A DNA stretch of 64,000 bases, taken from the NCBI GenBank assembly GCA_030826945.1, contig JAPQLC010000005.1:62001-126000 (forward strand). Direction: 5' to 3'. How positions within the stretch are numbered: position 1 is the stretch's first letter; each line of letters starts with the position of its first letter. The position numbers were made by a program, and so were the translations under genes. The notes under the pieces are model-generated. The model was not told where the DNA came from and searched no databases. It saw nothing but the letters and a program-made list of their open reading frames with translations. The DNA is from Candidatus Thiobius zoothamnicola. GTDB taxonomy: Bacteria; Pseudomonadota; Gammaproteobacteria; Chromatiales; Chromatiaceae. This document shows, piece by piece, positions 26,508 to 35,476 of this stretch.

Positions 26508-26546
26508 ATGCACAACAACATCACCTGTCAGGTTTGTCACCAATGA
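26508..26546 (+). CDS. 12-residue leader peptide with a CxxCH motif, coupled to ccmF
   Basis: ATG at 26508 follows GGAGG with 8-base spacing and encodes MHNNITCQVCHQ before a TGA at 26544-26546. That stop overlaps the ccmF ATG at 26543 as ATGA. The peptide contains CQVCH, the haem-attachment motif that CcmF acts on, although it has no signal sequence. ccmF itself has only a weak ribosome-binding site, so translation of ccmF probably depends on this mini-gene. An in-frame ATG at 26493 lacks a Shine-Dalgarno. Confidence 0.5.
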   Translation: MHNNITCQVCHQ

Positions 26547-28504
26547 TCCCGGAACTTGGACAAATAGCTTTGGCTTTAGCGTTGGTTCTGGCACTGGCAC
26601 AAAGCATTTTACCTTTGGTCGGCGCTCAGCTCGGCATCAGTAATTGGATCGCTTTCGCCAAACCGGCGGCACAGCTACAGACCGCCGCTTTAGCGGTGGC
26701 ATTTGGTCTACTGACTTACAGTTTTTTAACGCACGATTTTTCCGTCGCTTACGTCGCCAATAATTCCAATACCCATTTGCCGACGCCTTATTTATTTTCC
26801 GCCGTCTGGGGGGCGCATGAAGGTTCATTGCTGCTTTGGGCGTTAGTATTGGCTTTATGGACGACAGCGGTGTCGCTGTTCAGCCGCAGCGTGCCGGAAG
26901 TGATGACGGCACGCGTCATCGGCGTCATGGGACTGGTCAGCGTCGGCTTTTTGCTGTTTATGATATTAACGTCCAATCCATTTGACCGCATGGCACCAGC
27001 GGCGATTGAAGGGCGTGATTTGAATCCGTTGTTACAAGACCCCGGGCTGATCATACACCCACCGATGCTGTACATGGGTTATGTCGGTTTCGCTGTGCCT
27101 TTCGCCTTCGCCATTGCAGCCATGTTAGGTGGTCGCCTGGATGCTGCCTGGGCGCGCTGGTCACGCCCTTGGACCAATATCGCCTGGTTGTTTCTGACCT
27201 TGGGCATCACCTTGGGTAGCTGGTGGGCTTATTATGAATTGGGCTGGGGCGGCTGGTGGTTCTGGGATCCGGTTGAAAACGCCTCTTTCATGCCTTGGCT
27301 GGTGGGCACAGCCTTGATGCATTCCCTCGCAGTGACGGAGAAACGTGGCGCTTTCAAGGCCTGGACCGTGTTGTTGGCAATTTTTGCTTTCTCACTCAGT
27401 CTGTTAGGTACTTTCCTGGTGCGTTCGGGCGTACTCACTTCGGTTCATGCATTCGCCTCGGATCCTGAGCGCGGGGTGTTTATTCTGGCCTTTTTAGTCG
27501 CGGTGGTCGGTTCATCTTTGTTGCTGTATGCGCTACGCGCCGATCAAATCAAAAGCAGCGTGCGTTTTGAATTGTTATCCCGTGAAACCGGGCTATTGAT
27601 GAATAATGTGTTCCTTGTGGTCGCCGCCATTGCTGTTCTGCTTGGCACTCTGTATCCGTTGCTCAGCGATGCGTTGCAACTCGGCAAAATTTCCGTGGGT
27701 CGGCCTTACTTTGATTTAGTGTTCATGGTGTTAACCTTGCCGTTGATCGCCTTAGTGGGTATCGGTGCCATGTTACGCTGGAAAAAAGATGATGCGCAGC
27801 GCATCTGGCGGAAATTGCGTATTGCCTTGTTCTCAGCGGTATTCGTCGCCTTGTTGTGGGTACTTGTATTCACCCCTTACTTCGTCACCATGGCGTTAGT
27901 GGGTATGACGCTGGCCTTATGGGTGTTGGCTGCCACCCTGACAGCATTACGTGAAAAATTACATCCTCACTATAACCCACTACATGCACCACTGGGTTTC
28001 TGGGGTATGGTGCTGGGCCATATCGGTCTGGCCGTGTTTGTGATTGGTGTGACATTAACTTCTGTTTATTCGACTGAAAAAGATATCCGTCTTACCCCTG
28101 GTGAGGCCTATGAAATGGGGGGATATCGCTTTTTATTCCACGGCGTGAAAACCGTACCCGGGCCTAATTACACGGCATTCCGTGGTCACGTCACAGCCAG
28201 TCATAATGGCCAATTAGTGGCTGAAATGTATCCAGAGAAACGTACCTATCTGGTGCAGAAAATGCCGATGACTGAGGCGGCGATTGATCCCGGATTAACC
28301 CGCGATTTGTTCGTCGCTTTAGGAGAGGATCTGGGCGGACAGGCCTGGAGTTTGCGTCTGTATCATAAACCTTTCGTACGCTGGTTGTGGTTAGGTGCCA
28401 TCATCATGTCGTTAGGCGCATTATTGGCGGCATCAGATCGACGTTACCGCGTGTTGGCCAAACGCCAACAGGCAGTGAATGCGGCGCAGGTCAACAAGGC
28501 ATGA
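26543..28504 (+). CDS. ccmF: Cytochrome c haem lyase subunit CcmF
   Basis: A 653-residue membrane protein with many helices and the tryptophan-rich WGGWWFWDPVENASFMPW motif. It attaches haem from CcmE to CxxCH sites in apocytochromes together with CcmH and CcmI. A periplasmic domain precedes the last helix (residues ~520-610). The ATG at 26543 is preferred over a TTG at 26534 because homology starts at MIPELGQ and because of the leader overlap. It overlaps ccmG by four bases. Confidence 0.97.
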   Translation: MIPELGQIALALALVLALAQSILPLVGAQLGISNWIAFAKPAAQLQTAALAVAFGLLTYSFLTHDFSVAYVANNSNTHLPTPYLFSAVWGAHEGSLLLWALVLALWTTAVSLFSRSVPEVMTARVIGVMGLVSVGFLLFMILTSNPFDRMAPAAIEGRDLNPLLQDPGLIIHPPMLYMGYVGFAVPFAFAIAAMLGGRLDAAWARWSRPWTNIAWLFLTLGITLGSWWAYYELGWGGWWFWDPVENASFMPWLVGTALMHSLAVTEKRGAFKAWTVLLAIFAFSLSLLGTFLVRSGVLTSVHAFASDPERGVFILAFLVAVVGSSLLLYALRADQIKSSVRFELLSRETGLLMNNVFLVVAAIAVLLGTLYPLLSDALQLGKISVGRPYFDLVFMVLTLPLIALVGIGAMLRWKKDDAQRIWRKLRIALFSAVFVALLWVLVFTPYFVTMALVGMTLALWVLAATLTALREKLHPHYNPLHAPLGFWGMVLGHIGLAVFVIGVTLTSVYSTEKDIRLTPGEAYEMGGYRFLFHGVKTVPGPNYTAFRGHVTASHNGQLVAEMYPEKRTYLVQKMPMTEAAIDPGLTRDLFVALGEDLGGQAWSLRLYHKPFVRWLWLGAIIMSLGALLAASDRRYRVLAKRQQAVNAAQVNKA

Positions 28505-29037
28505 ATAAAGCACTAATCCCTTTAATCCTTTTTATGGCGCTGGCTGGTTTGTTCTTATTAATGCTGAGCCGGATGAATGACGGTGAATATAATCCGCGTG
28601 ACGTGCCCACAGAGTTTATTGGCCGTGCTGCGCCGGACTTTTCCTTACCGGCGCTACATCAACCTGAACGGCAGGTCAGTCCATCCCAATATCAAGGGAA
28701 AGTTTGGTTACTGAATGTCTGGGGAACTTGGTGTGCTGAATGCTGGCGCGAACATGACTTTCTGCTGGAATTAGCCGGAAAAAATATTCCCATATTAGGT
28801 TTGAACTGGCGGGATGAAGCAGTTGACGCCAAAAACATGCTGGTCCGCCTGGGTGATCCGTTTGATCAGGTTGCGTTCGATCCAAACAGCCAAGCTGTGA
28901 TTGATTGGGGAGTTTATGGTGCGCCTGAGACTTTTCTGATTGACACCAAAGGGATTATTCGTGAAAAACACAAAGGCGCGTTAAATCCAACCATCTGGCG
29001 GGAAAAGTTTCAGCCTTATTTTGAAGGTGAATCATGA
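28501..29037 (+). CDS. ccmG: Thiol:disulfide interchange protein CcmG/DsbE
   Basis: A 178-residue membrane-anchored thioredoxin-like protein. The anchor is residues 1-23 and the active site is NVWGTWCAECWREH (WCxxC). It reduces apocytochrome cysteines before haem attachment. The cis-proline region is GVYGAPETFL. Overlaps ccmF and ccmH by four bases each. Confidence 0.97.
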   Translation: MNKALIPLILFMALAGLFLLMLSRMNDGEYNPRDVPTEFIGRAAPDFSLPALHQPERQVSPSQYQGKVWLLNVWGTWCAECWREHDFLLELAGKNIPILGLNWRDEAVDAKNMLVRLGDPFDQVAFDPNSQAVIDWGVYGAPETFLIDTKGIIREKHKGALNPTIWREKFQPYFEGES

Positions 29038-29507
29038 AATTTATTGGGATTATGGGCTTTCTGTGGCTGATTGTCGGCCTGGCTCAGGCATCTAATGCCG
29101 AAGTCTACACATTCGATAACCCAACTGATGAACAGACGTATCAATCGTTGACTGAAGAATTACGTTGTCTCGTCTGTCAAAATCAAAACATTGCTGATTC
29201 CAATGCCGAGCTGGCTCAGGACATGCGGCGTAAAACCTATGAATTGGTTAAACAAGGCAAAAACAAGCAAGAAGTTGCAGATTTTATGGCGGAACGCTAT
29301 GGCGATTTCGTGCTGTATAAACCACCGTTCAAACCTGAGACGGCGATTTTATGGATAGCGCCTTTCGTGATGTTAATTGCCGCTGTATGGCTTTTGCTGC
29401 GCGCCATTCGCGCCCGCCGCAATGCAGATGAAACAGCCAGACTCAGCGAACGCCAATTACAAGAAGCCACCGATCTTTTGTCTTCCACCAAACATAAATC
29501 ATCATGA
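29034..29507 (+). CDS. ccmH: Cytochrome c maturation protein CcmH (CcmL type)
   Basis: A 157-residue protein with a signal peptide, the redox motif LRCLVCQNQNIADSN and one C-terminal membrane helix (AILWIAPFVMLIAAVWLLL). It passes electrons from CcmG to the apocytochrome and forms the haem lyase with CcmF and CcmI. It is the short form; the TPR part is the separate ccmI gene that overlaps it by four bases. Confidence 0.96.
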   Translation: MKFIGIMGFLWLIVGLAQASNAEVYTFDNPTDEQTYQSLTEELRCLVCQNQNIADSNAELAQDMRRKTYELVKQGKNKQEVADFMAERYGDFVLYKPPFKPETAILWIAPFVMLIAAVWLLLRAIRARRNADETARLSERQLQEATDLLSSTKHKSS

Positions 29508-30748
29508 TCCGTTTTATTCTCCTGAGCACTTTGATGATTGGAGCCGTTTTAGTCCTGCTCGCGCCGGTTTTATTGCGACGCTCCAAACAAACCGCTAATG
29601 CGGATGTCCATGAACACAATGTGCGCATTGCGCGTGAACGTCTCGCCGAACTGGAGAAGGAGCAAACCAGAGGCGATCTGTCTGATGAAGAATTTGCGCA
29701 AGCTAAACAAGATTTGCAAATCGCTCTGGCGCAGGATTTAAGCGGCGGAAAAGTTGGCGAAACTCAGCGCTCAGTGGGCAAAATCACCAATTTATTCACC
29801 TTAGCCGTCTTAACGCTGTTAATGCCGCTTGGCGTTGCGGCGATTTATCTGCAGATTGGCGCACCTCAGCATTTGGAATTGCGCGGACCAGGCAATCTAG
29901 CCAACCAACAAGTCTCAGATATCGCCGATCTGGCGGTTAAACTGGAAGCCCGATTACAAGAGAATCCACAAAATATCGAAGGCTGGTTCCTGCTGGGCCG
30001 TACTTATATGCAGCTTGAACAATATGCCGATGCGGTGCGCGCCTACGAAACCCTGTACGCCAAAATGCCGGAAGACGCTTCGGCACAGCTTTCATTAGCC
30101 AATGCCTTGGCGATGTTGCATGGTGGCCAACTCAATGCCCGGGGCGTTGAATTGCTTGAGAAAGTGTTAAAAACCGAGCCTGACAGCGTAACCGCACTAT
30201 GGCTGCTCGGCCAAAATGCGATGCGGCGGAATCGACCCGCCGAAGCCTTGGACTATTGGCGGCGTGCTTATCCATTACTTGCCGCCGAACCGCAAGCGCA
30301 ACAACAATTGGGGCGGATGGTTGCACAACTGGAGCGCGGCATGGGTATAACGCCGCAACAGGTTACTCAAGCTGAAACGCCTGCGGTTGTGCAAAACACC
30401 CAACCTGGTCTGACTGTGTCGGTCGATCTGGATCCGGCTTGGCGAAATAAGGCATCGCCAAATGATGTGGTGTTTGTGTATGCCAAAGCACTGCAAGGTC
30501 CGCCAATGCCATTGGCGGTGGCGCGTAAAAGCGTCGCCGATTTACCCATCATCGTTAAACTGGATGACAGCATGGCGATGTTGCCGCAGATGAAATTATC
30601 CGCCTTTGAACAAGTACTTGTCGGCGCCCGCATCAGCAAAACCGGACAAGCGATTCCACAAACTGGTGATTTGCAAAGTATGGAAGTACAGGCGGGAAAT
30701 AAACAGATTGAGACCATTGCATTGGTGATTGATCAATTGCGCAAGTAA
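29504..30748 (+). CDS. ccmI: Cytochrome c maturation protein CcmI
   Basis: A 414-residue protein with an N-terminal helix (residues 1-22), a second helix near residue 90-110 (ITNLFTLAVLTLLMPLGVAAIY), TPR repeats around residues 150-270 (GWFLLGRTYMQLEQYADAV) and a C-terminal beta domain (VFVYAKALQGPPMPLAVARK). It holds apocytochrome c C-termini for the haem lyase. Last gene of the ccm operon. Confidence 0.93.
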   Translation: MIRFILLSTLMIGAVLVLLAPVLLRRSKQTANADVHEHNVRIARERLAELEKEQTRGDLSDEEFAQAKQDLQIALAQDLSGGKVGETQRSVGKITNLFTLAVLTLLMPLGVAAIYLQIGAPQHLELRGPGNLANQQVSDIADLAVKLEARLQENPQNIEGWFLLGRTYMQLEQYADAVRAYETLYAKMPEDASAQLSLANALAMLHGGQLNARGVELLEKVLKTEPDSVTALWLLGQNAMRRNRPAEALDYWRRAYPLLAAEPQAQQQLGRMVAQLERGMGITPQQVTQAETPAVVQNTQPGLTVSVDLDPAWRNKASPNDVVFVYAKALQGPPMPLAVARKSVADLPIIVKLDDSMAMLPQMKLSAFEQVLVGARISKTGQAIPQTGDLQSMEVQAGNKQIETIALVIDQLRK

Positions 30749-30807
30749 TGATCTATAACATTCTGCCAAATATAGTTGCCGCAACACTGATTAAGGGTGG
30801 GATCACT

Positions 30808-31356
30808 ATGCGTTTTTACGGGTTCATATTCGTTTTATGTTTCCCACATTGGGTACAAGCTGTGCAAGACGCAGCAGATCCATACAGTATTTATCACAAT
30901 ACATCTGATTATGATGAAAACCTGGCTTCCCCTTGGGTTGAACATCAAGTCGAAATTGGCGGTTGGCCAGAAGATGAACATCTGACTAAGCTGAGGATGG
31001 ATAAAATGCCAATGAACATGACGTTATATGCGGATTTATCCCATCTGACAGTTGGCAATGAAGATTATGTCACCCGCTTATGGTTGGCCGTTCGTTCCAC
31101 GAAGGGTGCTTACAATGGAACTTATGAAGGATTCCGCTGCGCCACAGGGGAATACAGAATTTATGCTTATGCCAACCCTGAACGCCGTGAACCTTTACGC
31201 ATTGCTTCATCACCGCATTGGCGGAAGGTTAGGGGAAAGAGTTATCGGCATGAATTGATGGTGGATTATCTTTGCCATGATACCCGGCCCAGATCGCCGG
31301 ATGCCGTGGCTGAGCGATTGAACAGCAATATGATAAGCGATGAAACTGCCTATTGA
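30808..31356 (+). CDS. CNP1-like exported protein
   Basis: A 182-residue protein with a signal peptide (MRFYGFIFVLCFPHWVQA). The conserved pattern is visible: EDEHLTKLRM, LSHLTVGNEDYVTRLWLAVRS, GAYNGTYEGFRCATGEYRIYA and VDYLCHDTRP. This is the CNP1-like family (PF08750) of periplasmic proteins with two conserved cysteines and no defined function. ATG at 30808 is preferred over an upstream in-frame codon because it starts the signal peptide and has GGTGGG upstream. Confidence 0.8.
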   Translation: MRFYGFIFVLCFPHWVQAVQDAADPYSIYHNTSDYDENLASPWVEHQVEIGGWPEDEHLTKLRMDKMPMNMTLYADLSHLTVGNEDYVTRLWLAVRSTKGAYNGTYEGFRCATGEYRIYAYANPERREPLRIASSPHWRKVRGKSYRHELMVDYLCHDTRPRSPDAVAERLNSNMISDETAY

Positions 31357-31390
31357 GTGGGATTGCTTGCCTGGCAGGAGAACAAATAAT

Positions 31391-31418
31391 TTGACATTTA
31401 ATAAAATTCTAATATACT
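31391..31418 (+). promoter_or_regulatory. Near-consensus sigma-70 promoter
   Basis: TTGACA (31391-31396) and TATACT (31413-31418) are separated by 16 bases, 65 bases before the glycine-rich protein gene. It is the closest match to the consensus noticed in the window and implies strong, constitutive expression of that gene. Confidence 0.75.
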
Positions 31419-31483
31419 AACGCTCAATGAGAGATTACAGACGGTAACTCTCCAGTTCTTACCCAGCTTATTAGGAGAATCCC

Positions 31484-31792
31484 ATGAAAAAAATTATCGC
31501 TATCGCCGCTATCATCGCTTCCGCTCAAGTCGCCGCTTTTGATTTCGGTGACAGCAACACCAATACAACGGGTCAGTACCGTGGTAACGGCGATTTTGTT
31601 GGCAATGGTACAGGCGAAGGTGAAGCGACTTTCTCAATGGAATTCAAAGGTCGTGGCAGAACTAATGGCGACTTTAAAGGCAACGGCGACACAAATGGCA
31701 ATTATGCTGGCTACAATGCGCCGTATCATTACGCGCCTTACGGTTATGCTCCTCAGCAAATGCCAGCTCCTGTAGCTCCAGCTGCTCAGTAA
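31484..31792 (+). CDS. Small exported Gly/Asn-rich protein, sulfur-globule-protein-like
   Basis: A 102-residue protein with a signal peptide (MKKIIAIAAIIASAQVAA), then GNG/NGDF-type repeats around a FSMEFKGRGRTNG core, and a tyrosine/proline-rich tail (YHYAPYGYAPQQ). The layout resembles the sulfur globule proteins of purple and colourless sulfur bacteria, which coat extracytoplasmic sulfur deposits; low complexity makes this tentative. AGGAGA precedes the start; a strong promoter lies upstream and a clean terminator downstream, so it is probably an abundant single-gene product. With FccB and the FccA-like domain at 52-64 kb it would fit sulfide oxidation to stored sulfur. Confidence 0.55.
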   Translation: MKKIIAIAAIIASAQVAAFDFGDSNTNTTGQYRGNGDFVGNGTGEGEATFSMEFKGRGRTNGDFKGNGDTNGNYAGYNAPYHYAPYGYAPQQMPAPVAPAAQ

Positions 31793-31804
31793 TAGGGCTT
31801 CCTG

Positions 31805-31837
31805 AAAAAAGTCTCATACATGGTATGAGGCTTTTTT
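31805..31837 (+). terminator. Rho-independent terminator after the Gly-rich protein gene
   Basis: AAAAAAGTCTCATAC and GTATGAGGCTTTTTT form a long stem with a 3-base loop, ending in a run of six T. It is the strongest intrinsic terminator noticed in the window. Confidence 0.9.
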
Positions 31838-31930
31838 AAACATCTATTATTTAACATAATATACATTATACGCAATTATTGATCGGTGAAATCGACTACC
31901 TCATAGGGCTTGGCGGTTATAATAGCCCGC

Positions 31931-32725
31931 ATGAAACACCGGGCACGCAAACATTTTGGACAAAACTTTTTATCCGACCACCAGGTCATTCAGCGCATCA
32001 TCCAGGCGATTAACCCTCAACCGCAGGATCAAATACTGGAAATCGGCCCAGGCCAAGCTGCGCTGACCATCCCTTTACTGCAAACAATTGGCGCATTGCA
32101 GGCAATTGAGATTGATCGTGATCTGATTCCATTGATTAAAAAGCAATGCGCACCATTTGGACGGCTACAACTTTACCAAGCCGATGTCTTGACAGTGGAT
32201 TTTGTTCAATTCATTACCAATGAGAGGAAACTCAGATTGGTTGGCAACTTGCCTTACAACATTTCCACGCCGATTTTGTTCCATGTATTGCAGCAACGCG
32301 ACTTGATTCAGGACATGCACTGCATGTTGCAGAAAGAAGTTGTGGAACGGATGGCGGCTGAACCCAACAGCAAAGCCTATGGTCGTCTATCCGTGATGTT
32401 ACAGGCGGTTTGTCAGGTTGATCATTTGTTTGATATTGCCCCTGGTGCATTCAAACCAGCGCCCCAGGTTGATTCCAGTTTTGTGCGTCTTACGCCTTTG
32501 ACGGAACAACCTGATATTGACGAAGCCCACTTCAGTAAAATTGTCGCCACTTGTTTTGCGCAGCGGCGCAAAACACTGCGCAATAATCTGAAAGGTCTTA
32601 TTGAGGCAACTCAACTTGAAGCTATTGGTATTGACCCTGGTGCGCGCGCTGAAACCTTATCGATAAATCAATTCTGTGCACTGACCAACTGCTATACAAA
32701 GCGCATTGAGAAGTCAACGGATTGA
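31931..32725 (+). CDS. rsmA: 16S rRNA dimethyladenosine transferase (KsgA)
   Basis: A 264-residue SAM methyltransferase starting MKHRARKHFGQNFLSD. The SAM motif is EIGPGQAALT, and the catalytic NLPYNIST motif is present, followed by the KEVVERM helix. It dimethylates A1518 and A1519 of 16S rRNA. A TATAAT at 31918-31923 is only seven bases before the ATG and no Shine-Dalgarno is seen, so the mRNA may be leaderless. Its 3' end overlaps the convergent nadC by 34 bases. Confidence 0.97.
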   Translation: MKHRARKHFGQNFLSDHQVIQRIIQAINPQPQDQILEIGPGQAALTIPLLQTIGALQAIEIDRDLIPLIKKQCAPFGRLQLYQADVLTVDFVQFITNERKLRLVGNLPYNISTPILFHVLQQRDLIQDMHCMLQKEVVERMAAEPNSKAYGRLSVMLQAVCQVDHLFDIAPGAFKPAPQVDSSFVRLTPLTEQPDIDEAHFSKIVATCFAQRRKTLRNNLKGLIEATQLEAIGIDPGARAETLSINQFCALTNCYTKRIEKSTD

Positions 32726-33534
32726 ATATCTTTGGTCAAACCGCCAATTGAAATATCGTCAACGCCAGTTTCTGCAATACTGCGCACGGTTTGCAGACTC
32801 ACACCACCTGACGCCTCCAATCTGGCACGTCCTTGATTGATCGCGACAGCTTCCCGCAATTGCACTAAATCAAAATTATCCAGCAAAATGCGTTTAGCAT
32901 CCGCATTCAACGCCTGAGTGAATTCTTCCAGATCCTCAACTTCAATCTGGATTTGATTATCTTGTTCATGGACTTGCTGTCTGGCGATTTGCATGGCTTG
33001 CGCAATCGAACCCGCCGCTAAGATATGGTTTTCTTTAATAAGCACCGCATCATACAACCCCAGGCGTTGATTATCCGCGCCGCCGCACCGCACGGCGTAT
33101 TTTTGTGCCAAACGTAAGTTCGGCACGGTTTTACGGGTATCCAGAATCCTGACACCCGTTCCTGCGACAGCACGTACATACTGAGCCGCCTGGGTGGCAA
33201 CGCCGGAGAGCGTTTGAATAAAATTCAATGCCGTACGCTCACCCGTTAATAAGGCGCGGGCAGATCCGTGAAGCTGGCAAATCACTTGTTCATCCTGCAA
33301 TTTATCGCCATCGGCGATATGCCAGTTGATTTGAGCAATCGGATCAAGCTGTTGAAATACCGTATTGAACCAATCAACGCCACATAAGATGGCGGGTTGG
33401 CGCGCAACCACCCTCGCCTCACTGATCCGGTCAGCCGGGATTAACACAGCCGTTAAATCTCCCGGACCGATATCCTCTTGCAATGCGGCTCCAACCTGAT
33501 GTTGAATCTGCTCAAGCGTTGGCGGTGCCATCAC
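32692..33534 (-). CDS. nadC: Quinolinate phosphoribosyltransferase
   Basis: A 280-residue protein with [11 protein letters not shown] near the start, [35 protein letters not shown] and [10 protein letters not shown], all typical of NadC. It makes nicotinate mononucleotide from quinolinate and PRPP. nadA is 10 kb away; nadB is not in the window. Its start overlaps the stop of the upstream FKBP gene by four bases. Confidence 0.97.
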   Translation of the reverse strand: MMAPPTLEQIQHQVGAALQEDIGPGDLTAVLIPADRISEARVVARQPAILCGVDWFNTVFQQLDPIAQINWHIADGDKLQDEQVICQLHGSARALLTGERTALNFIQTLSGVATQAAQYVRAVAGTGVRILDTRKTVPNLRLAQKYAVRCGGADNQRLGLYDAVLIKENHILAAGSIAQAMQIARQQVHEQDNQIQIEVEDLEEFTQALNADAKRILLDNFDLVQLREAVAINQGRARLEASGGVSLQTVRSIAETGVDDISIGGLTKDIQSVDFSMRFV

Positions 33535-33869
33535 AAAATTTTGATTAATTCGACATCAAAAACCAACGTCGCATTGGGCGGAATCACATGACCAGCCCCT
33601 TGCGCGCCATAGCCTAACTGAGGAGGAATGGTCAGTTTCCGTTTGCCGCCGACTTGCATACCGGAAACCCCCTCATCCCAACCACGGATCACCATGCCTT
33701 TACCAAGGTGAAATTGAAAAGGTTCGCCACGATCAACGCTTGAATCAAATTTTTTGCCGTCAGTTAGCCAACCTGTGTAATGTACGCTTACGCGATCTCC
33801 ATTTTTTGCCGTATCCCCTTCGCCTTGAACCAAATCTTCATATTTCAGGCCGGAATCAGTCACCATCAT
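33531..33869 (-). CDS. FKBP-type peptidyl-prolyl isomerase
   Basis: A 112-residue single-domain [39 protein letters not shown] and [19 protein letters not shown] are diagnostic. No signal peptide, so it acts in the cytoplasm. It precedes nadC in an ATGA overlap and diverges from ampD across only 19 bases. Confidence 0.95.
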   Translation of the reverse strand: MMVTDSGLKYEDLVQGEGDTAKNGDRVSVHYTGWLTDGKKFDSSVDRGEPFQFHLGKGMVIRGWDEGVSGMQVGGKRKLTIPPQLGYGAQGAGHVIPPNATLVFDVELIKIL

Positions 33870-33888
33870 TGCTATTTATCTCGTTTAA

Positions 33889-34464
33889 ATGTCAGAAATT
33901 CTCAATTGTAACAGTATAGGAACGGATGCTGGTATTTGGTTGCCGGATATAAAACGGACACCCTCCCCTAATTGTGATGCACGGCCTGATCCACAAGACA
34001 TCAGCCTACTGGTTGTGCACAGCATCAGTTTGCCGCCAAATGAATTCGGTGGTGAAGCCGTTGAAGCTTTTTTCCAAAACCGGTTGGATTCGACGCAACA
34101 TCCTTATTTTGCACAAATTGCTGACTTGCGGGTATCAGCCCATGTATTTATCCGGCGGAACGGCGATGCGCAGCAATTCGTCGCACTGGAACAACGCGCC
34201 TGGCATGCCGGTATATCCAGTTTCCATGGACGGGAACAATGCAACGATTTCTCAATCGGCATCGAATTGGAAGGAAGCGACGATCACGCTTTTACCGAGC
34301 AGCAATACGTGGAACTAACAAAAATCACCCGGCAGGCGCAAAAAAGATATCCAATGATCACGAAAGATCGTATTGTCGGCCATAACGACATAGCCCCTGG
34401 GCGTAAAAATGACCCAGGGCCATTTTTTAAATGGGATGACTACTTAGAAATGATTGAGGAATAA
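33889..34464 (+). CDS. ampD: 1,6-anhydro-N-acetylmuramyl-L-alanine amidase AmpD
   Basis: A 191-residue cytosolic zinc amidase. Zinc-ligand regions are LLVVHSISLPP, and VGHNDIAPGRKNDPGPFF with the His and Asp near the C-terminus. AHVFIRRNGDAQQFV and RAWHAGISSFHGR are also typical. It recycles peptidoglycan and, by removing anhydro-muropeptides, keeps AmpR-controlled beta-lactamase low where present. The first 25 residues are variable in the family. Confidence 0.95.
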   Translation: MSEILNCNSIGTDAGIWLPDIKRTPSPNCDARPDPQDISLLVVHSISLPPNEFGGEAVEAFFQNRLDSTQHPYFAQIADLRVSAHVFIRRNGDAQQFVALEQRAWHAGISSFHGREQCNDFSIGIELEGSDDHAFTEQQYVELTKITRQAQKRYPMITKDRIVGHNDIAPGRKNDPGPFFKWDDYLEMIEE

Positions 34465-34468
34465 AGGT

Positions 34469-35416
34469 TTACTGAAGCAGCTCTATCTGCATTTTTTGTT
34501 TTCTACGCATTTTGGGAACGCCTCCAGTAAGATGTGCATCTAAAACATCTCCTTTGAAGAAAGGATAGAGAGCGGCTAATGCATCAATATTTCTGTTAAG
34601 CTCAGAAAAGTATAAGTGGTCAAGTTCGACTCCGATAGCATCATATCCAATCGCTTTGCAAGCTGCTATTGTTGACCCTGAACCACAAAAAGGATCCAGA
34701 ACCGTTCCCTCACCGGAAGGAAGCAAAGAGCGGCAAAGAATACGAAGTAATTGTTGAGGTTTCAATGTTGGATGGCCTGAAATGGATTCTTCCACCTTTG
34801 GTGTTTTGCTGCTTTGCAATGTATCCGGCAAAGGCTGATCTGTGCTAATTCTACGTAGCGCCCCCGTTCTCCACTTTCGTAAATTCATCGCCACCGTACG
34901 TTCTGCTATTGGTTTTCTAAAAAGCATCCAGGGTTCATAAGTGCCTCGTGGCGTTACGCAAACGTCGGAAAATTCTTTTTCAGCTAATTTAGGACGATCT
35001 CCCCCTCTAAACCCACGATATAAACGCATAATAGCGCCCCGAATTTCAAACTCTGCTTCCGCCATTCCTTTTTGCACTAAGTGCTGAAGCATGGGTGTGC
35101 CAGCAAGCAAAACATGGGCGCCAGGTGTCAGGGTTGGAAATAAACAATTCCCAAACTCTTTGAAGTATTGATAAACGTGCGCCAGTTCTTTCTCAGTTAA
35201 CGTGGTGAATCTGGGTAAAGGCGCACGTTGGCTTCCCCCTATCATTGGAGGAAGTCGCCAAACGCCACCCTTGCCTTTTCGCATTTTTTCAATCTCGTGA
35301 GGGAGAAACTCAACAATGCCAAAAGGAGGGTCCGTACACACTGCTTCAATAGATTCAGGCTCTTGTTCCTTTAGCCACTCAAAACAGTTTCGATGATGTA
35401 GTTCAAAATTAGTCAT
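34469..35416 (-). CDS. Type II DNA methyltransferase (beta-class, N6-adenine or N4-cytosine)
   Basis: A 315-residue amino-methyltransferase. Catalytic motif IV, TDPPFG (Asp29), lies near the N-terminus and the SAM motif VLDPFCGSGST near the C-terminus, so the order is IV - target domain - I, the beta class. DPPF favours adenine methylation. HPTLKPQQLLRILCRS is motif X-like. It diverges from the HTH-endonuclease gene across a palindromic 60-base region and protects host DNA from that enzyme. More AT-rich than its neighbours, consistent with a mobile cassette. Confidence 0.9.
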   Translation of the reverse strand: MTNFELHHRNCFEWLKEQEPESIEAVCTDPPFGIVEFLPHEIEKMRKGKGGVWRLPPMIGGSQRAPLPRFTTLTEKELAHVYQYFKEFGNCLFPTLTPGAHVLLAGTPMLQHLVQKGMAEAEFEIRGAIMRLYRGFRGGDRPKLAEKEFSDVCVTPRGTYEPWMLFRKPIAERTVAMNLRKWRTGALRRISTDQPLPDTLQSSKTPKVEESISGHPTLKPQQLLRILCRSLLPSGEGTVLDPFCGSGSTIAACKAIGYDAIGVELDHLYFSELNRNIDALAALYPFFKGDVLDAHLTGGVPKMRRKQKMQIELLQ

Positions 35417-35432
35417 GGATCAATCTTCACCT

Positions 35433-35470
35433 ATAGTTGAAAGACTGTCAACTATTCAGTCGTTAGACTG
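35433..35470. promoter_or_regulatory. Two inverted repeats between the methyltransferase and HTH-endonuclease genes
   Basis: ATAGTTGA (35433-35440) pairs with TCAACTAT (35448-35455), and CAGTC (35457-35461) pairs with GACTG (35466-35470). The pair of adjacent palindromes in a divergent restriction-modification promoter resembles the tandem operators bound by controller (C) proteins. The likely ligand is the HTH domain of the adjacent endonuclease protein. Confidence 0.6.
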
Positions 35471-35476
35471 ATACTC

